From Plazaster borealis (Eukaryota > Echinodermata > Asteroidea > Forcipulatida > Labidiasteridae), in the NCBI GenBank assembly GCA_021014325.1, contig CM037473.1, positions 14,632,696 through 14,696,695 on the forward strand: DNA of 64,000 bases, in the 5' to 3' direction. The stretch's first letter is position 1. Every line of letters begins with the position of its first letter. The notes under the pieces were generated by a model that saw only the letters and a list, made by a program, of their open reading frames with translations, was not told where the DNA came from and searched no databases. Both the position numbers and the translations under genes were made by a program. This document shows positions 1 to 55,705 of the stretch, piece after piece.

Positions 1-674
1 CAGCTAAAACCCCTTTAGGGCGTGGCAACCTTGACTTTATCCCGATGCTTGGAAGGTCAAATTTTTACTTCCAAATCATTTAACATACATTGCAAATATT
101 TTCTGAGCATTTCCCAACAATTTTTACATATAAATAACTTCTTGACTTGCCCAGCTATTGTCTAGGATTATTGATAGAGTCCTTCAACTACCCAGTAATT
201 GATTGATTTCCCTAACATATAAGCTCTTAAGGGTGTGGCAACACCCCCGAATTTATCCCGACGAGTCAAAGGTCCAATATTTACTACCAGAACATCCAAG
301 ATATATTATGAGAAAAAAAACCTTTAAAAAACCCAACTCTGGCACCTGACCAGGTATGTGGAATGGTCCATTCTGGGTTATCAATACATTCAACTCCCCC
401 CTACTCCCCCGGTTATTCCACTTTGGAGAATTGGCTCATTTAGTCATTGCGTGGTTTGATTTATTGGACATTCCACTCAGTAAAAGGTTAAGCAGCTCTA
501 TGAAATTGGGCCCCGGCTGGACTTGTTTTATTCATAGATAACCAGCATCATGATTCATGTACGTATAAATTGAGAACAGTTACACATAATTTACAAGTAG
601 ATATCATCAATATTTCAAATCACAAATTGAAATTGAAGTGGCCTAAAGATGTGAAATGATTTGATTATTTCTAG
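1..674 (+). other. rabphilin intron (5' part outside window)
   Basis: No coding segment seen. Two related stretches of about 75 bp (near 1-85 and 226-300) share GTGGCAAC and TTTATCCCGA, a local direct duplication. At about 491-516 there is a fragment of the ATGAAATTGGGCCC foldback family. The acceptor for the first exon is at 673-674. Confidence 0.5.
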
Positions 675-44771
<44,097 letters not shown>

Positions 44772-44995
44772 GCAGTCAGTCTCCCGTATCACTGTTCAGC
44801 TAGAATGTATCTCATGCAGTCAGCAGTTTTCCCTTTTTTAAATCTTATAATAATAATAATAAAGAGAGATTTATAAAGTGCAAACAGTTGCAGATCGGTT
44901 CCGCCTCAAGGCGCTGAATACAAGCAAAAATGGATTAAACAACATAAATTAAATAAAAACAACGATAATTAAACAATTTTACACAAAAAAACATA
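44772..44995 (+). other. probable start of rabphilin 3' UTR, with SINE tail and candidate poly(A) signal
   Basis: Non-coding sequence after the stop. AATAAA occurs at about 44858-44863, but it sits in an AAT microsatellite joined to a SINE-like tail (cgcctcaaggcgctgaatac), so it may be fortuitous. The real cleavage site cannot be fixed from sequence alone. Confidence 0.4.
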
Positions 44996-45290
44996 TGATG
45001 TATCTAACATATGATGTATGGAACAGTTTTAATAATGTTCATGCTGGAGGATTGTCTAATCATCCGTCAGTAGGTATTAAGGTTGGGCTTTTTTGTATGA
45101 ATTGAGCGTGGGTTTATAACATTGTCTACCAGTAAAGGTTAAGGTAGATTCAGTATTGCTCAGCTAAGGTAACCGTGCGTGGCATGGGATGAGGCATGCC
45201 AATTTTGTCACAGTTGAAATGTTTGTATGTTGAGTTACCCTATGCTCAATGGGATATAGTCATTATAAGGTTTTTGCTGAGATGCCGAGG
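44996..45290. other. intergenic or 3' UTR sequence, nothing identified
   Basis: AT-rich sequence without coding signal. Confidence 0.4.
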
Positions 45291-45600
45291 TGCTTAGGGT
45301 TTCTCTGTACAACCAAGCGTCTCTATCATACAGGTGCCAACAGTAGGCAGATTTGTTCTGTACACTAAAGTAAACAGGTCTGTACCACAGGTGTCTCCAT
45401 TGCACAGGTGCCAACAGTGTGCAGGTTTGTTCTGTACACCAAAGTGTACAGGTCTGTACCCAGGTGTCCCCATTACACAGGTGCCCACAGTGTATAGGTC
45501 TGTACACTAAAGTGACCCCATCACACAAGTGCGCGTGTGCGTGTTTATTCCGTACAAATGTGACATACATACATGTACATGCGCATGTACATCTGTTAAA
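45290..45600 (+). repeat. minisatellite of about 80-bp units
   Basis: Repeated order of CACAGGTGCCAACAGTGTGC, AGGTTTGTTCTGTACACCAA, AGTGTACAGGTCTGTACC and CAGGTGTCCCCATTACAC, roughly three units with the last truncated. Located 0.5 kb past the rabphilin stop, so possibly in its 3' UTR. Confidence 0.75.
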
Positions 45601-45802
45601 CATGTTTGGTTAGTTCAGGCAAGGGTTTTGATCAGAATAAAGTAGTTGTGTTTACTTTTTGAAGAAGTAATTTAAGGTAGCTCGAGTCTGGCTTGGTAAT
45701 ATCTAGACTGTCAAACGTTGACCAAAGAGACTCTCTTTGCCCTGTTGCCCACTGTGGATTTAACGAATGAGATCCAGTTGTAACCGGTCCTGACTTAATG
45801 AG

Positions 45803-46193
45803 TTAAAGGCAAAGTATACCTTTGGTTTTTGGAACCATTCGATTTTTTAATCCTATATAAATGTAGATATAGACAATCAAACTAACCTGTAAAAATTTCA
45901 TTAAAAAAGGTGGAAGCATTTTTGAGATATCGCCAAAAAACTGGAGCGGTAATGTCCACGTAGGTAGAATAATCCGTAATTGGAAAAACACAATCTGATA
46001 AATTTCATGCATGAAAGGTTTCTCAGATTGATTTTTTGTTTAATCCCTTTCTCTAAACCACATTCCTTAGAAGGGAATCGTTTCTCAAAATATTATACAT
46101 TATCAACAGCTGCAGTGCTTCTTACCAAGCAAGTTTTTATATTATGGTCATTCATTTTTGGAGTGATTACCAAAGGTATACCCTCCCAATAAA
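45803..46193 (-). mobile_element. TTAA-ended MITE family, copy 7
   Basis: TTAAAGGCAAAGTATACCTT at the left; ACCAAAGGTATACCCTCCC at the right. Interior closely matches 22857-23223. Confidence 0.8.
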
Positions 46194-46489
46194 GCAGGGC
46201 TGTAAAAGTCACTAGTAGTAGACTGCCCTACAGCTGAAAAGCCCAAATTGGAATAAATGTCCCAACTGGCAATGAGCGGTCAATACTACAGTAGGTCTTT
46301 GCTTCCCTACCAGATGTAATACATAACATACAGTTGAAGTCTAGGATTGTGTGACTGTATGCAGTGCTGCGCGCACTCTACATGAAGTATTGTATGTAAA
46401 CAAACTCACACATACATAAAATGTTGCTTCAATTAGGACTACAGAAAGTCAATAAGCCTGGAGATTTTCATTATTATTATAAAACTCAC

Positions 46490-47300
46490 TTGAAGTAAAA
46501 CTCAACGACATTCAAAATTTCTTGGAGTGGAACTGACCTGCACTGAAACTCACTTGCACTGAAACTCAACCATGTTGTACTGTAAACTTGCTTGCAGTGA
46601 AACTCGCCTGCATTGAAATGTCTTATGAAAATTACTCACCTACAGTTCAACTTGATTGCACTGAAACTCACCCGTATGTACAGTAAACTCTCTTGCAGTG
46701 GAAAACTTGCCTGCAGTAAAATGTGAACTAACCTACAGTAAACTCTGTTATGAAAATAACTCACATACAGTTCAACTCATTGCATTGAAACTCACCCATA
46801 TTGTATTATAAGCTCTCTATTGTAGTGAAACTCGCCTGCAATGAAATGCGAACTTACCTACACAGTAAACTGTGTTATGAAAATAACTCACCTATAGTTC
46901 AACTCCCTTGTATTGAAGCCCACCCATATTGTACTGTAAACTCTCTTGTAGTGAAACTTGCCTGCAGTGAAACTCACCCATATTGTACTTTAAACTCTCT
47001 TGTAGTAAACTCATCTGCAGTGAAATGTAAAACTCACCTACTTTAAAATGTTTCATGAAAATAACTCACCTACAGTGCAACTCCGCTTTCAATGAAGCTG
47101 GCCTATATTGTACTGTAAACTCTCTTGCAGTGAAACTCGCCTGCAGTGAATGAACCTACTCTGAACTGTTTTATGAAAATAACTCACCTATACAGTGCAA
47201 CTTGCTTGCATTGAAACTCACCTTCAGTAAAGTATTTCGCGATAAAACTCAGCGGCAATGAAACTCACTTCTAGTGAGTTTATTTTTGCAGTAAACTCAC
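46490..47300 (+). repeat. satellite-like block, units about 120-130 bp
   Basis: TATGAAAATAACTCACCTAC marks units at about 46623, 46749, 46876, 47053 and 47172. Each carries TGTACTGTAAACTCTCTTG and CAGTGAAACTCGCCTGCAG. The sub-words GTGAAACTCRCC and ACTGTAAACT repeat inside the unit, suggesting growth from a shorter motif of about 20 bp. Confidence 0.85.
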
Positions 47301-50148
47301 TCGCTATGTATCTTACAATGAAATAAGCTGGTACCTATTCATGACAATGACGTATGTAAAGTAGTACATGTTTTAATCTTTTGTGTGGGTGAGATATGAG
47401 CTTAGAATGTCTCAATATTCTTGATTTCTTAACAAATGCAGATTTTAAATAATATTTTGTAAAATATTTAAGTAGCTTTTTTGTGGAGTAGTTTTAGCAT
47501 TAAATAGAAGTGCAATTTTGAGTAGAAGGCAGGAGGCAATTTATTTGACACTGTCTCCAATTTTAAGATTTTTTTATTCAATGTTTTGAAAGGAAACAAT
47601 TAGATTAACCTGTACATAAAAGGAGATCTTGTGGATTTTTATACCAAAGGAGAACAAAAAGGTCCTCTCTGATTTAAATATGGTTTGGTGAATGCATCTT
47701 GGTCCAAATGTGGAACATCCAAAATGTTGAATATGTAAATAAGATAAATTGTGCTATATAGTGCAGTCTGAGAGATCATCAGTCTTAATGTAAATGTCCA
47801 CGTCTTTGACGATAAAAGTAGTTCAGCAAAATTAATAGATTCATAAATCAATGATTTCGATTTGAAAGAATCTCCTTTCGAGACAAATCCCGCTATAAAT
47901 GAGGATTGATTTCTTTTTATATTCACTTGATGTTTCAATAATTTATTCAAATTTTGTTCAAAAGAAATCAATCCACCTTAGAATTTTGATTTATTGATAT
48001 ATAAATTAATACATTTCAATTTGGTTGATTGTTGATTGATTTTGATATCAAGATATATTTACTATCCTCATTCATGAAGTATTAATTTATTTCTTCGTAA
48101 ACATTCAAAAATATCTACATGTTAACGGTTACCAAATATTCAATTAATAATTTGACGATTGAAGAAGTTTTCAAACAACCTGAGTATATTTATAAAGTAT
48201 TTAATTGATAGTTTATTAATTTATTGAAACAACTCTCATAATCAGATATTCAGATATAATCCACCTGTAACTTTCTTCAATTTGTTCTATACTACTTGAG
48301 ATGAAATATTAATTTATTAATTTATTCAGAGGCAATTCAACATAAATCCACATGTTAATGGTTTGTCATTCAGAAAAATGTTGACTACATTGATGAGTGA
48401 TATATGATTTGTAATTCAAACTAAAACTATGTTAACATTTTGACTGATAACTTATTTATCTGAGAAAAATAGAACTAACTGTTAACCAGCTGCTTAACCA
48501 AAATGAACCATGGTATCAATGCATAAAATTGTTTATGGCCTCAAGTTTTCGATCTGAGCAGGGTCCTTCTCAAAGGCTAAAAGAACGACTCTAGTAGGGT
48601 CGAAACGTGAGGCCATTAACAGGTTTTTTACTCATTTATTTATCAAAAACAACTACAAACCTGATTTCTGACTAACTAAATTATTAAAACAAAAAGAGAT
48701 TAACCAATCAATCATAAACAGAACCTTAATTCTCTGTAATTGTACGAAAAATTTATAAAGGATGTACTATTTCAACTCAAAAGTAAAAAAAGTAGATATA
48801 ACCAAATATATTAAAGATGTTATGAAAATGAAAGTGACTGCTAAAGTTTTAACAAGATATTGTCACTTGTACCCAATGTATAAAGTTATTAACCTCGCTA
48901 AGCAGTAAATAAATGAGCAGCCCAGGTTACCATCCAAAATGTACATTGGTTGCAGCTGTGGTTAGCCAGCGGATCCTGTCAATTTGTGCTTTGTTAGCAA
49001 AGTTGTTCAGCGATGTTTCCTGCTGAAATAGCTTTGTGGAATCGGCCACAGACAGCAGCTATTTCTGACAGGTTCCCTGTATACATCTGTACGAGTATTG
49101 TGCGTTTTCATGAAAGTGGCCATACCATTTTCCCTTCCAGCCTCTGTGTGGCCACACTGGCTTTGGATCCGGCAGCCATTTTGAAACCGCTCTTACTCCT
49201 TAAAAGTCTTCAACACTTTAGTCAATGTAATTGTAATATTTAAAAGAAAACCTTACATGGTTGCAAGATTGCATCATGTTAAGCCCGTACAAATAGAACA
49301 CAGATAATACCGAGCTGGATTGTCTGCTGCATGCTGTGCACGCCCTCTATGTCAGTTGTGGACATAAGAGTATCAACACCATGTGACTTGCGTGTATGGC
49401 AACATTAACCAGAACAACCAATGGGAAAGCTGGAGTTTGTCACACAGCTAAAATGGCAGCTCACAAGAATTTACATAAGTTAAAACAGAAACGCACATTC
49501 TCCGGGTTTATCGTCTATGGTTAAAGCCCTAATGGCAAATCATTTTTGAATTATATACATAGTTGATTGATAAACAGGTACAGCCTATATAAATACAGAT
49601 ATATATATATATTTATGTAGCGAATCATTTACCTACATTTTCTTTATAGTACTCTTTATTTGTATCGGATTATTGTCAAATTCGGTGATTTTTTCACTTG
49701 TACTATCTTAAAGTATTTGTCCCTTCCCCATGACAGTATCTATCTTGTTACTAAGGAGAGATACGTCACGGACGAAACCAAGGGTTCGGAACGAAATCGG
49801 GTAAAAACCAAAGCAGATTTGTAGTTTACTGTGTGTTTGTAGGCTTTTAATTGTCATGAGACGCACTGAATAGTCCCCCAGTGCCGCACTGATGAAGCCC
49901 CCCGGAGACTGTCCAGTCGTGCGGCTGTGATGGCCGCACGCATTGACAGAAAGGCCAAGTGTATTTTTTGGGGGGTAGGCCCAGTGTTTTTTATTTTATG
50001 GATGGAATTTTAAAAAGTTTGTCCATGGGGTTTTACCCCACAAATTGATAACGACACAGTACTCCATGTTAAGTATAATGTATACCATTGATTAATTGGT
50101 CTTGTGCAAATTGATACTTCGGATGTCGTGTATTTGTGATGTAATCCA
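47301..50148. other. intergenic, no gene recognised
   Basis: AT-rich. 47940-48720 is dominated by TTATTGAT / ATTAATTTAT words. 48950-49240 is less AT-rich but I see no splice-framed coding segment. Confidence 0.45.
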
Positions 50149-50287
50149 GGGCCGATTTCACAAAGAGATAAGACTAGTCTTATCTGAAGTTAGGACCAGT
50201 AACTGGTCTTATCTTAAGGCTACTTCTATCTCTTAGCATTGCCTAGGACCAGTCCTAAGTTAGGAAGAGTTTTGTGAAATAGACCCC
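50149..50287. mobile_element. GGGCCGATTTCACAAAG MITE, copy 1
   Basis: Left GGGCCGATTTCACAAAGAG, right inverted TTTTGTGAAATAGACCCC. The interior is itself palindromic (AAGACTAGTCTTATC, AGGACCAGTCCTAAG). Confidence 0.75.
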
Positions 50288-50550
50288 AGGTGTATTAAGG
50301 GGTGGTTTAAGGGGAGGGCGTGGCTAGCCCATGTATTAGCAATTAAAGAGGTGCCTACATTTTAGGGTTAGGTTCGTGAGGGGTTGTCTTTATAAAGTCA
50401 TCTATGTTTAATATATTTAATATAAACAGTGAAACTGTGTTTTCAGCTGGCTGTAGATATTTATGCACTATCATGTGCTTCACCCATATACTACACAGAA
50501 ACCCCACACCTAGCTTTATCCGTATGGACTTTAACGTGCTCATGTTTCTT

Positions 50551-50835
50551 TACACTCTTAAAACTCCCGGGGTCTGAATTGACCCAGATTCTATGTCCCA
50601 GGTGACCTGACTCATTTCAGGGTCAGGCTGACCCGAAAACTTGTCCAAAAAATTGTGATTTGGACTCGGATTCTGCGTTGGTTTGACCTTTTTCTTGGTC
50701 ATTTTGACACAGTTTCTGGTTGACCCAATATGGGTCATGGTGACCCAATCTGGGTCATGGTGACCAAGAAATAGGTCAGGCTCCACGCCCGGAATCAGGA
50801 TCAATAATTCTGACCCTGGAGTTTTTTAGAGTGTA
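50551..50835. mobile_element. 285-bp MITE with TACACTCT ends and GACCC/GGGTC words
   Basis: Left TACACTCTTAAAACTCC; right inverted GGAGTTTTTTAGAGTGTA. The interior is full of GACCCA / TGGGTC (for example CAATATGGGTCATGGTGACC). Non-coding. Confidence 0.8.
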
Positions 50836-51919
50836 CACTCATGTGTAAAGAAGAAAAACAAATTCTTTGTATGGCAATCTTCATGGCCATGTTGCGAGGA
50901 ACCATACTTGTTAATATGAACGCAGAGTTCGGTAATACCAATATTTGTATTAATCGCCATACGAGACTCGCCAATATACTCTCAAGAATTCACCAACATT
51001 AACAAAAAGCCATCGTATTCAGTCCTTGCACACAAAAAACATAAACGGTAAAGAATACTGAACAGAAACTGAAAAATGTAATGCGCCATAACTGTATAAA
51101 AAAATTAAAATTTAAGGGATAAAACCCTGGTGTTTTAGTCTATTGCGTGGGTTTTCCCTGGAATAATTCTCTGGGGTTTTCCTCCCACATCTAAAAAACT
51201 GAAACTTCCTTCTTTGTCTTCTCTCCTTGGGGTTCTTGGCTAGTACAGTGATTAAGTTCGCTTTTCTGAGAGTCCTCAGCTTCACACACTATCGCAAGAT
51301 GGATTTAAGCCTTTTCTTCTATTGACTTAATCTCACTATAGTTAAAATGTCTCATTTTAGTCAAGTATTTTACCCTTGACTTGTCGGAAGATGAACTGAT
51401 CTGTGATATATGATAATTGTAGTTTCCCCATACTTTACCAGAGGGGGATGATTTTTTGTCAACAATTTCAAAATAAACCTACATTGTATAAATGTAAAAA
51501 AGTACTCTCCCGTGATGTTGTATTGTTATAGGACAAGGGCGTACGTTGTAATTTAACAGAAGTGCTAAGCATATAAATCTGTATAGCCATGAAAATTTGC
51601 TTAGCACAGACAGGTTACAAGCCGAAATACCATGTAATATACACTGTTTGACACTGGTCCCCCTTTAATTTCCACTTAGCACATTTCTTTCGTTAAGCAG
51701 CTTTACGTAATTGGGCCCGAGGTCTCTAATCGTAAAAGCTGCTACAACAAAGCATTGCTGAGCATGAATCTTTTGCTATGCGGAAATTTTGAACCAGGCT
51801 GAAGAATTATTTAATATACAGCAAATTATTTTTGCTGATGATCTGATTCTGCTAAGCAAAATCTGTTCGTGCTCAGCAAATTAGCATTTGCAATTCAAAA
51901 ATATACAATGTACTCTAAA

Positions 51920-52485
51920 GATCCATGGGGGCCTGACTTTTTTTCTGGGTCTGGCTGACCCGAAAACTGTTTTTTTTTAAATAGGATTTTAGCTCGGATT
52001 ATGTGTCAGCTTGACCCATTTCTGGGTCATTTTGTCACAGATTCCGGGTTGCTGACCCAGAAATGGGTTAGGCTCCCTTTGACCCAGAACTGGGTCAATT
52101 CTGACCCACAGGTTTCTTGAGCGATCATCAGGGCCCTCCTTATCTTGACAATTTTCCTCATTTGCGCATCGCGGAGGCCAATGGCATTGGGGGTTTTCTG
52201 CGCCAAGAGTTCTCGATTCGCAAGTTTTTTTTATATTCCAGCTTTGACTACCCAGTTCCCATTGCATGCAGGGCAAGAGTGAAAGCCGAACAAATTTCGG
52301 GTCAGAATTTACCCGGATCTGGGTCCGTGAGTCCTGACCCATTTTGGGTCAGTATGACTCGGAATCAGTGTCATAATGACCCAGAAATGGGTCAAACTGA
52401 CGCAAAGTCTAAGTTAAAATCCATTTTAACCCCTTTTCGGGTCAATTCGGGTCAATTCTGACCTGGGGGAGTTTTAAGATTGTAA
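51920..52485. mobile_element. GGGTC/GACCC MITE family, two abutting or interrupted copies
   Basis: 51925-52110 carries GGTCTGGCTGACCCGAAAAC and TGACCCAGAACTGGGTCA; 52290-52480 carries GGGTCAGAATTTACCCGG and GACCTGGGGGAGTTTTAAGA. About 170 bp of unrelated, GC-richer sequence lies between. The arms run in opposite directions, so it may be one element with an insert. Confidence 0.6.
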
Positions 52486-53002
52486 TTAAAATTGGCCACA
52501 GCTGTTGTAGCTGTCACAATAATACTAGTGTTATTATATTAACTACAGCATAAAGCAATGGTTACAATTCCAATAACGGCTCATTCAAATGTATTTTTGT
52601 ATTCAGATATATTGAATATTCTATATTAATAGACTATAAACTTATATTACATAATATAGCTGGTATTTATATTATAGTGAGTGATACCGTTTTAGGATAA
52701 TATGCATACAATGGAAATGGTAACTTCATAGGTGTGCTGCGGGCAATTTATGCATTATTAGTGGGGGGTTTTGTACAAAAACCCTAATAAAAACTTGGTT
52801 GAAGTATTTAAGTTCGATTTGATAGAAATATCTTATCGCAGTACAACGCCATTTGCGAGTTAGATTTTGCATAATGTCTGGTACAATGACTTGATTGGTC
52901 ACTTAATGAACACACAAATTGGGTTCCCTGACTGTATAGGCAGTGTTGGTATGTCACATGGTTCATCATATGGTTCAGGGCAAGCTCCAGATGGGCAAAA
53001 TT

Positions 53003-53247
53003 TGGGCCCAATTTCATAGAGCTTCTAAGCACAACAATTTGCTTAGCATGAAATTTCTTCCTTGATAAAAACAGGATTGCCAACCAAATTTCCACGTGAT
53101 TTTCAGGATAAGCAAACAACAGCTGAATACCAGTAACAAGCAATGTGCAACACATGGAAAATTTGGTTGGTAATCCTGTTTTTATCAAGGAAGAAATTTC
53201 ATGCTAAGCAAATTGTTGTGCTTAGCAGTTCTATGAAATTGGGCCCA
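53003..53247. mobile_element. 245-bp foldback MITE, arms about 90 bp
   Basis: Left arm TGGGCCCAATTTCATAGAGC, CTAAGCACAACAATTTGC, CTTCCTTGATAAAAACAGG; right arm is its reverse complement through TTGCTTAGC and ATGAAATTGGGCCCA with very few changes. Loop of about 60 nt. Related fragments at 491-516, 34985-35093 and 51690-51722. Confidence 0.9.
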
Positions 53248-53324
53248 GGTGGTACCATTTTGCCTGACACATTATACAGAATTGTGTATTGGTGTTTGCC
53301 GTCTCTTAGGTTACATAAAAGCTT

Positions 53325-53546
53325 CCGGGTCAGAGTGACACGGATCCGTGGTCCCAGGGGGGCCAGGCTTGGTCAGGCTGACATGGAAACTGGTTAAACA
53401 TTGGAGTTTAGATCGGATTCTGGGTCAGTTTGACTGGATTCTGGGTCATTTGGACACGGATCCCGGGTCACACTGACCAAAAAATGGGTCAGGCCCCCTC
53501 GGACCCGGAAGTGGGTCAATTCTGACCCGGTGTTTTTAGAGTGATG
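53325..53546. mobile_element. GGGTC/GACCC MITE, truncated copy
   Basis: Shares GGTCAGGCTGAC, GGATTCTGGGTCAGTTTGAC and AATTCTGACCCGG with 50551-50835. The right end is GTTTTTAGAGTG; the left end is not preserved. Confidence 0.7.
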
Positions 53547-53547
53547 G

Positions 53548-53700
53548 AGCCTGGTTCGAATCCCACCTCGGACTTGGAGCCTTGCATGTGGATTGGGTTT
53601 TCAGTCCCTATCCTCATTGCATTGGTTTTCCCCACTGAGGTTTTTCTCCCACGTCTAAAATTGAACGTTTCTTCATCGTCTCCTTTTTTATCCTGTTATT
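53548..53700 (+). mobile_element. tRNA-derived SINE with TTTTTCTCCCACGTCTAAAA body
   Basis: B box GGTTCGAATCCCACC, then GGTTTTCCCCACTGAGG and a CCCACGTCTAAAA block. A related body without a head is at 51130-51290 (TTTTCCTCCCACATCTAAAA). Confidence 0.65.
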
Positions 53701-55499
53701 GGCGCTAATTGTACTGTTGGGTGTGTCAATAAATCAATAAATAATTACATAAATAATCATTATACCGAACTATTATGCCAAGAGCTTGATGTAGAATGCC
53801 AGATCTTTTAATGTAAATGAATGAGTTGTAGAGGTTGCTCACCAATGCTCCGGTTTATCAGTGATGATTATTATATTGGTGACTACTTTCTATTTGTTAA
53901 TTTTTTTATGAGAAATCGCCTAACATCACAAGGCCGGACGGCCACTTCAAGGTGAGGGCTAGACTTAACTGATTTGGGCTGTCGACCCTAATCAACTGTC
54001 ACCAGGGGCACGATGCCACCTTTTCCTGGGGCTGAAACAGGGTTACACCCTTCACAGTCCGTAAGAATATAGGCATGGGTATCATCCACTAGGAGCCACA
54101 AGAAAATAGTGGGTGAAAAAAACCTTATATGTTTTCACTGGTTTCAACATCGGGTTTTGTTCTCGAGAGATCAAAACTGATTGTTTTACTCGTTTCTCAA
54201 AAACAAAACAACAGCATTTCAGGCAACCATTTCAAGGGAAGTTTTCACCATTTCCATCTTTGTACCATACAAGATATGTTCAAATATGGGAACATTTTTT
54301 TTATCAATCTTACCACCAATGTAATGCACACCCTTTAATCGCACCTCCTTTTAAGGGTGTGGAAGACCTGACCAACTTTTTTTTTTTCTGAGCAGACTGT
54401 AATCAGAAATTATGAATTATTTTCTTGAGAACTGTACAAAAAAAGCATTTTGTGTATGTTAGTATGAGGCGTTATTTGGTTGTGTTGTGTCTTTGTAACA
54501 AAACAGTCAAATTTGCAATATATTATTGGAAGAAAAAAAGTGGCCTTTCCAGTGTTCAGTGTAGACAAAATTATAAATAATAATGTGAAATTTATTCCTG
54601 ATGTTTTTATTATCACAGTAGAAATTTAGTCCACGTAAACCATTAATAGTGTCGTCCAGATCATGTGCCAACTAAAGTAAGTCTTGTCTTATCTTTTTTT
54701 TTAATTATGCTCTGAGATTTAGAAATCATACCTCTGTCTCAGAAAAAAAACCGACTTCACTGCTTCAAAAGATGTGAAGAAATTAAAACGGTATCTGAAT
54801 ATGTGGCAAGTTGTTCAGTGTAAAATGAAATGTGACGAAATTTGCATGAATTAGTAGTGAAAACATTCCACCTATTTTCGTTACAATACTGTAGATTGTA
54901 GGATTATTACTATAACAGTGTATTGTGTATGGTAATTACGTTTATGACGAGTAATGGCATTGCGTTCATGAAATAGTGCAGTATCGAATAGTGCAGTATC
55001 GAATAATAAATCAATCAAATGCCGATGCTATACTGAGTTTGTAACTTTGAAGTTTTTTAAAGCACGTTTCCCATAGGGTGAAAACAGATTGTGTGAACTT
55101 AAGTTGAATGGGATCTTCTGCCAGGGATGAACATGTTCAGACTTTGTTTATGTCTTCCTGGTGAAAAAAGGTAGCTGTTATTTCTTTAGATACATACAAA
55201 GAAATCCTGCTCTTTGATCTACTTCTCTAGTGCTGAGGATACTGTTTCTAGAAGCTCTTTGTCAGCTTGTTGCATGCTCTCCATGCTGCTGCCTTGATGT
55301 CCGTGGCTATGCTCTCCATATACCATGCCTGATATGCGGCAGATGGTGCCACCCCCCCCCCCAATGTTCCCATACTTCATCGTACTATTTTCCTCTTGCA
55401 CAGAAGTAACCTCCTCCCCTTAAAATCCTCTTAAGGATTCCTGAGACTCCCATAACACAATGAAGACAAAATAGGAGAAGGGTACACCATGCCACATTA
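53701..55499. other. intergenic, no gene recognised
   Basis: 54095-54345 is a degenerate member of the TTAAAGG-type repeat family. The minus strand at 55219-55401 stays open for 60 codons, but I find no family resemblance and no splice context. Confidence 0.4.
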
Positions 55500-55705
55500 T
55501 CGGGCACCAAATGTCCGCATAAGAGCTCCTAAGTACTTAAAATCTGCTACCTCTTGTATGTAACTCTCAGCCAACCATGGTCGTGATACTAACTATTAAT
55601 GTTCTACTTCGTTCCTGATGCATCCTTTTTAAGACTGTCATATTCTTTGAGTGCCCAAAACAAGAACGAATAGACCATGTCGAAAGGTTTATGCAAATTG
55701 TACAG
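55500..55705 (-). pseudogene. decayed non-LTR reverse-transcriptase remnant
   Basis: On the minus strand, 55700-55645 reads KPFDMVYSFLFWALKEYD, similar to the K-A-F-D motif-A neighbourhood of reverse transcriptases. Further on, 55575-55515 reads ESYIQEVADFKYLGALM, similar to the FKYLG block that follows the catalytic motifs. The order is right, but the spacing is far too short for the catalytic YxDD region, and a stop follows, so the middle has been deleted. Resemblance judged by eye only. Confidence 0.4.

Noticed and set aside
46801..47046. Cysteine-containing 81-codon frame in the 46.5-47.3 kb block
   Set aside because: It follows the satellite unit (repeated VVKLACSETHP-like pattern) and breaks when units change length.
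49013..49243. 76-codon frame beginning MFPAEIALWNRPQ
   Set aside because: No splice signals in phase, no family resemblance and no neighbouring exons; a chance frame is the simpler reading.
50551..50835. Coding frame full of DPDW/GSTRN words between 50550 and 50804
   Set aside because: The frame lies entirely inside the GGGTC/GACCC MITE and reflects its repeated words.
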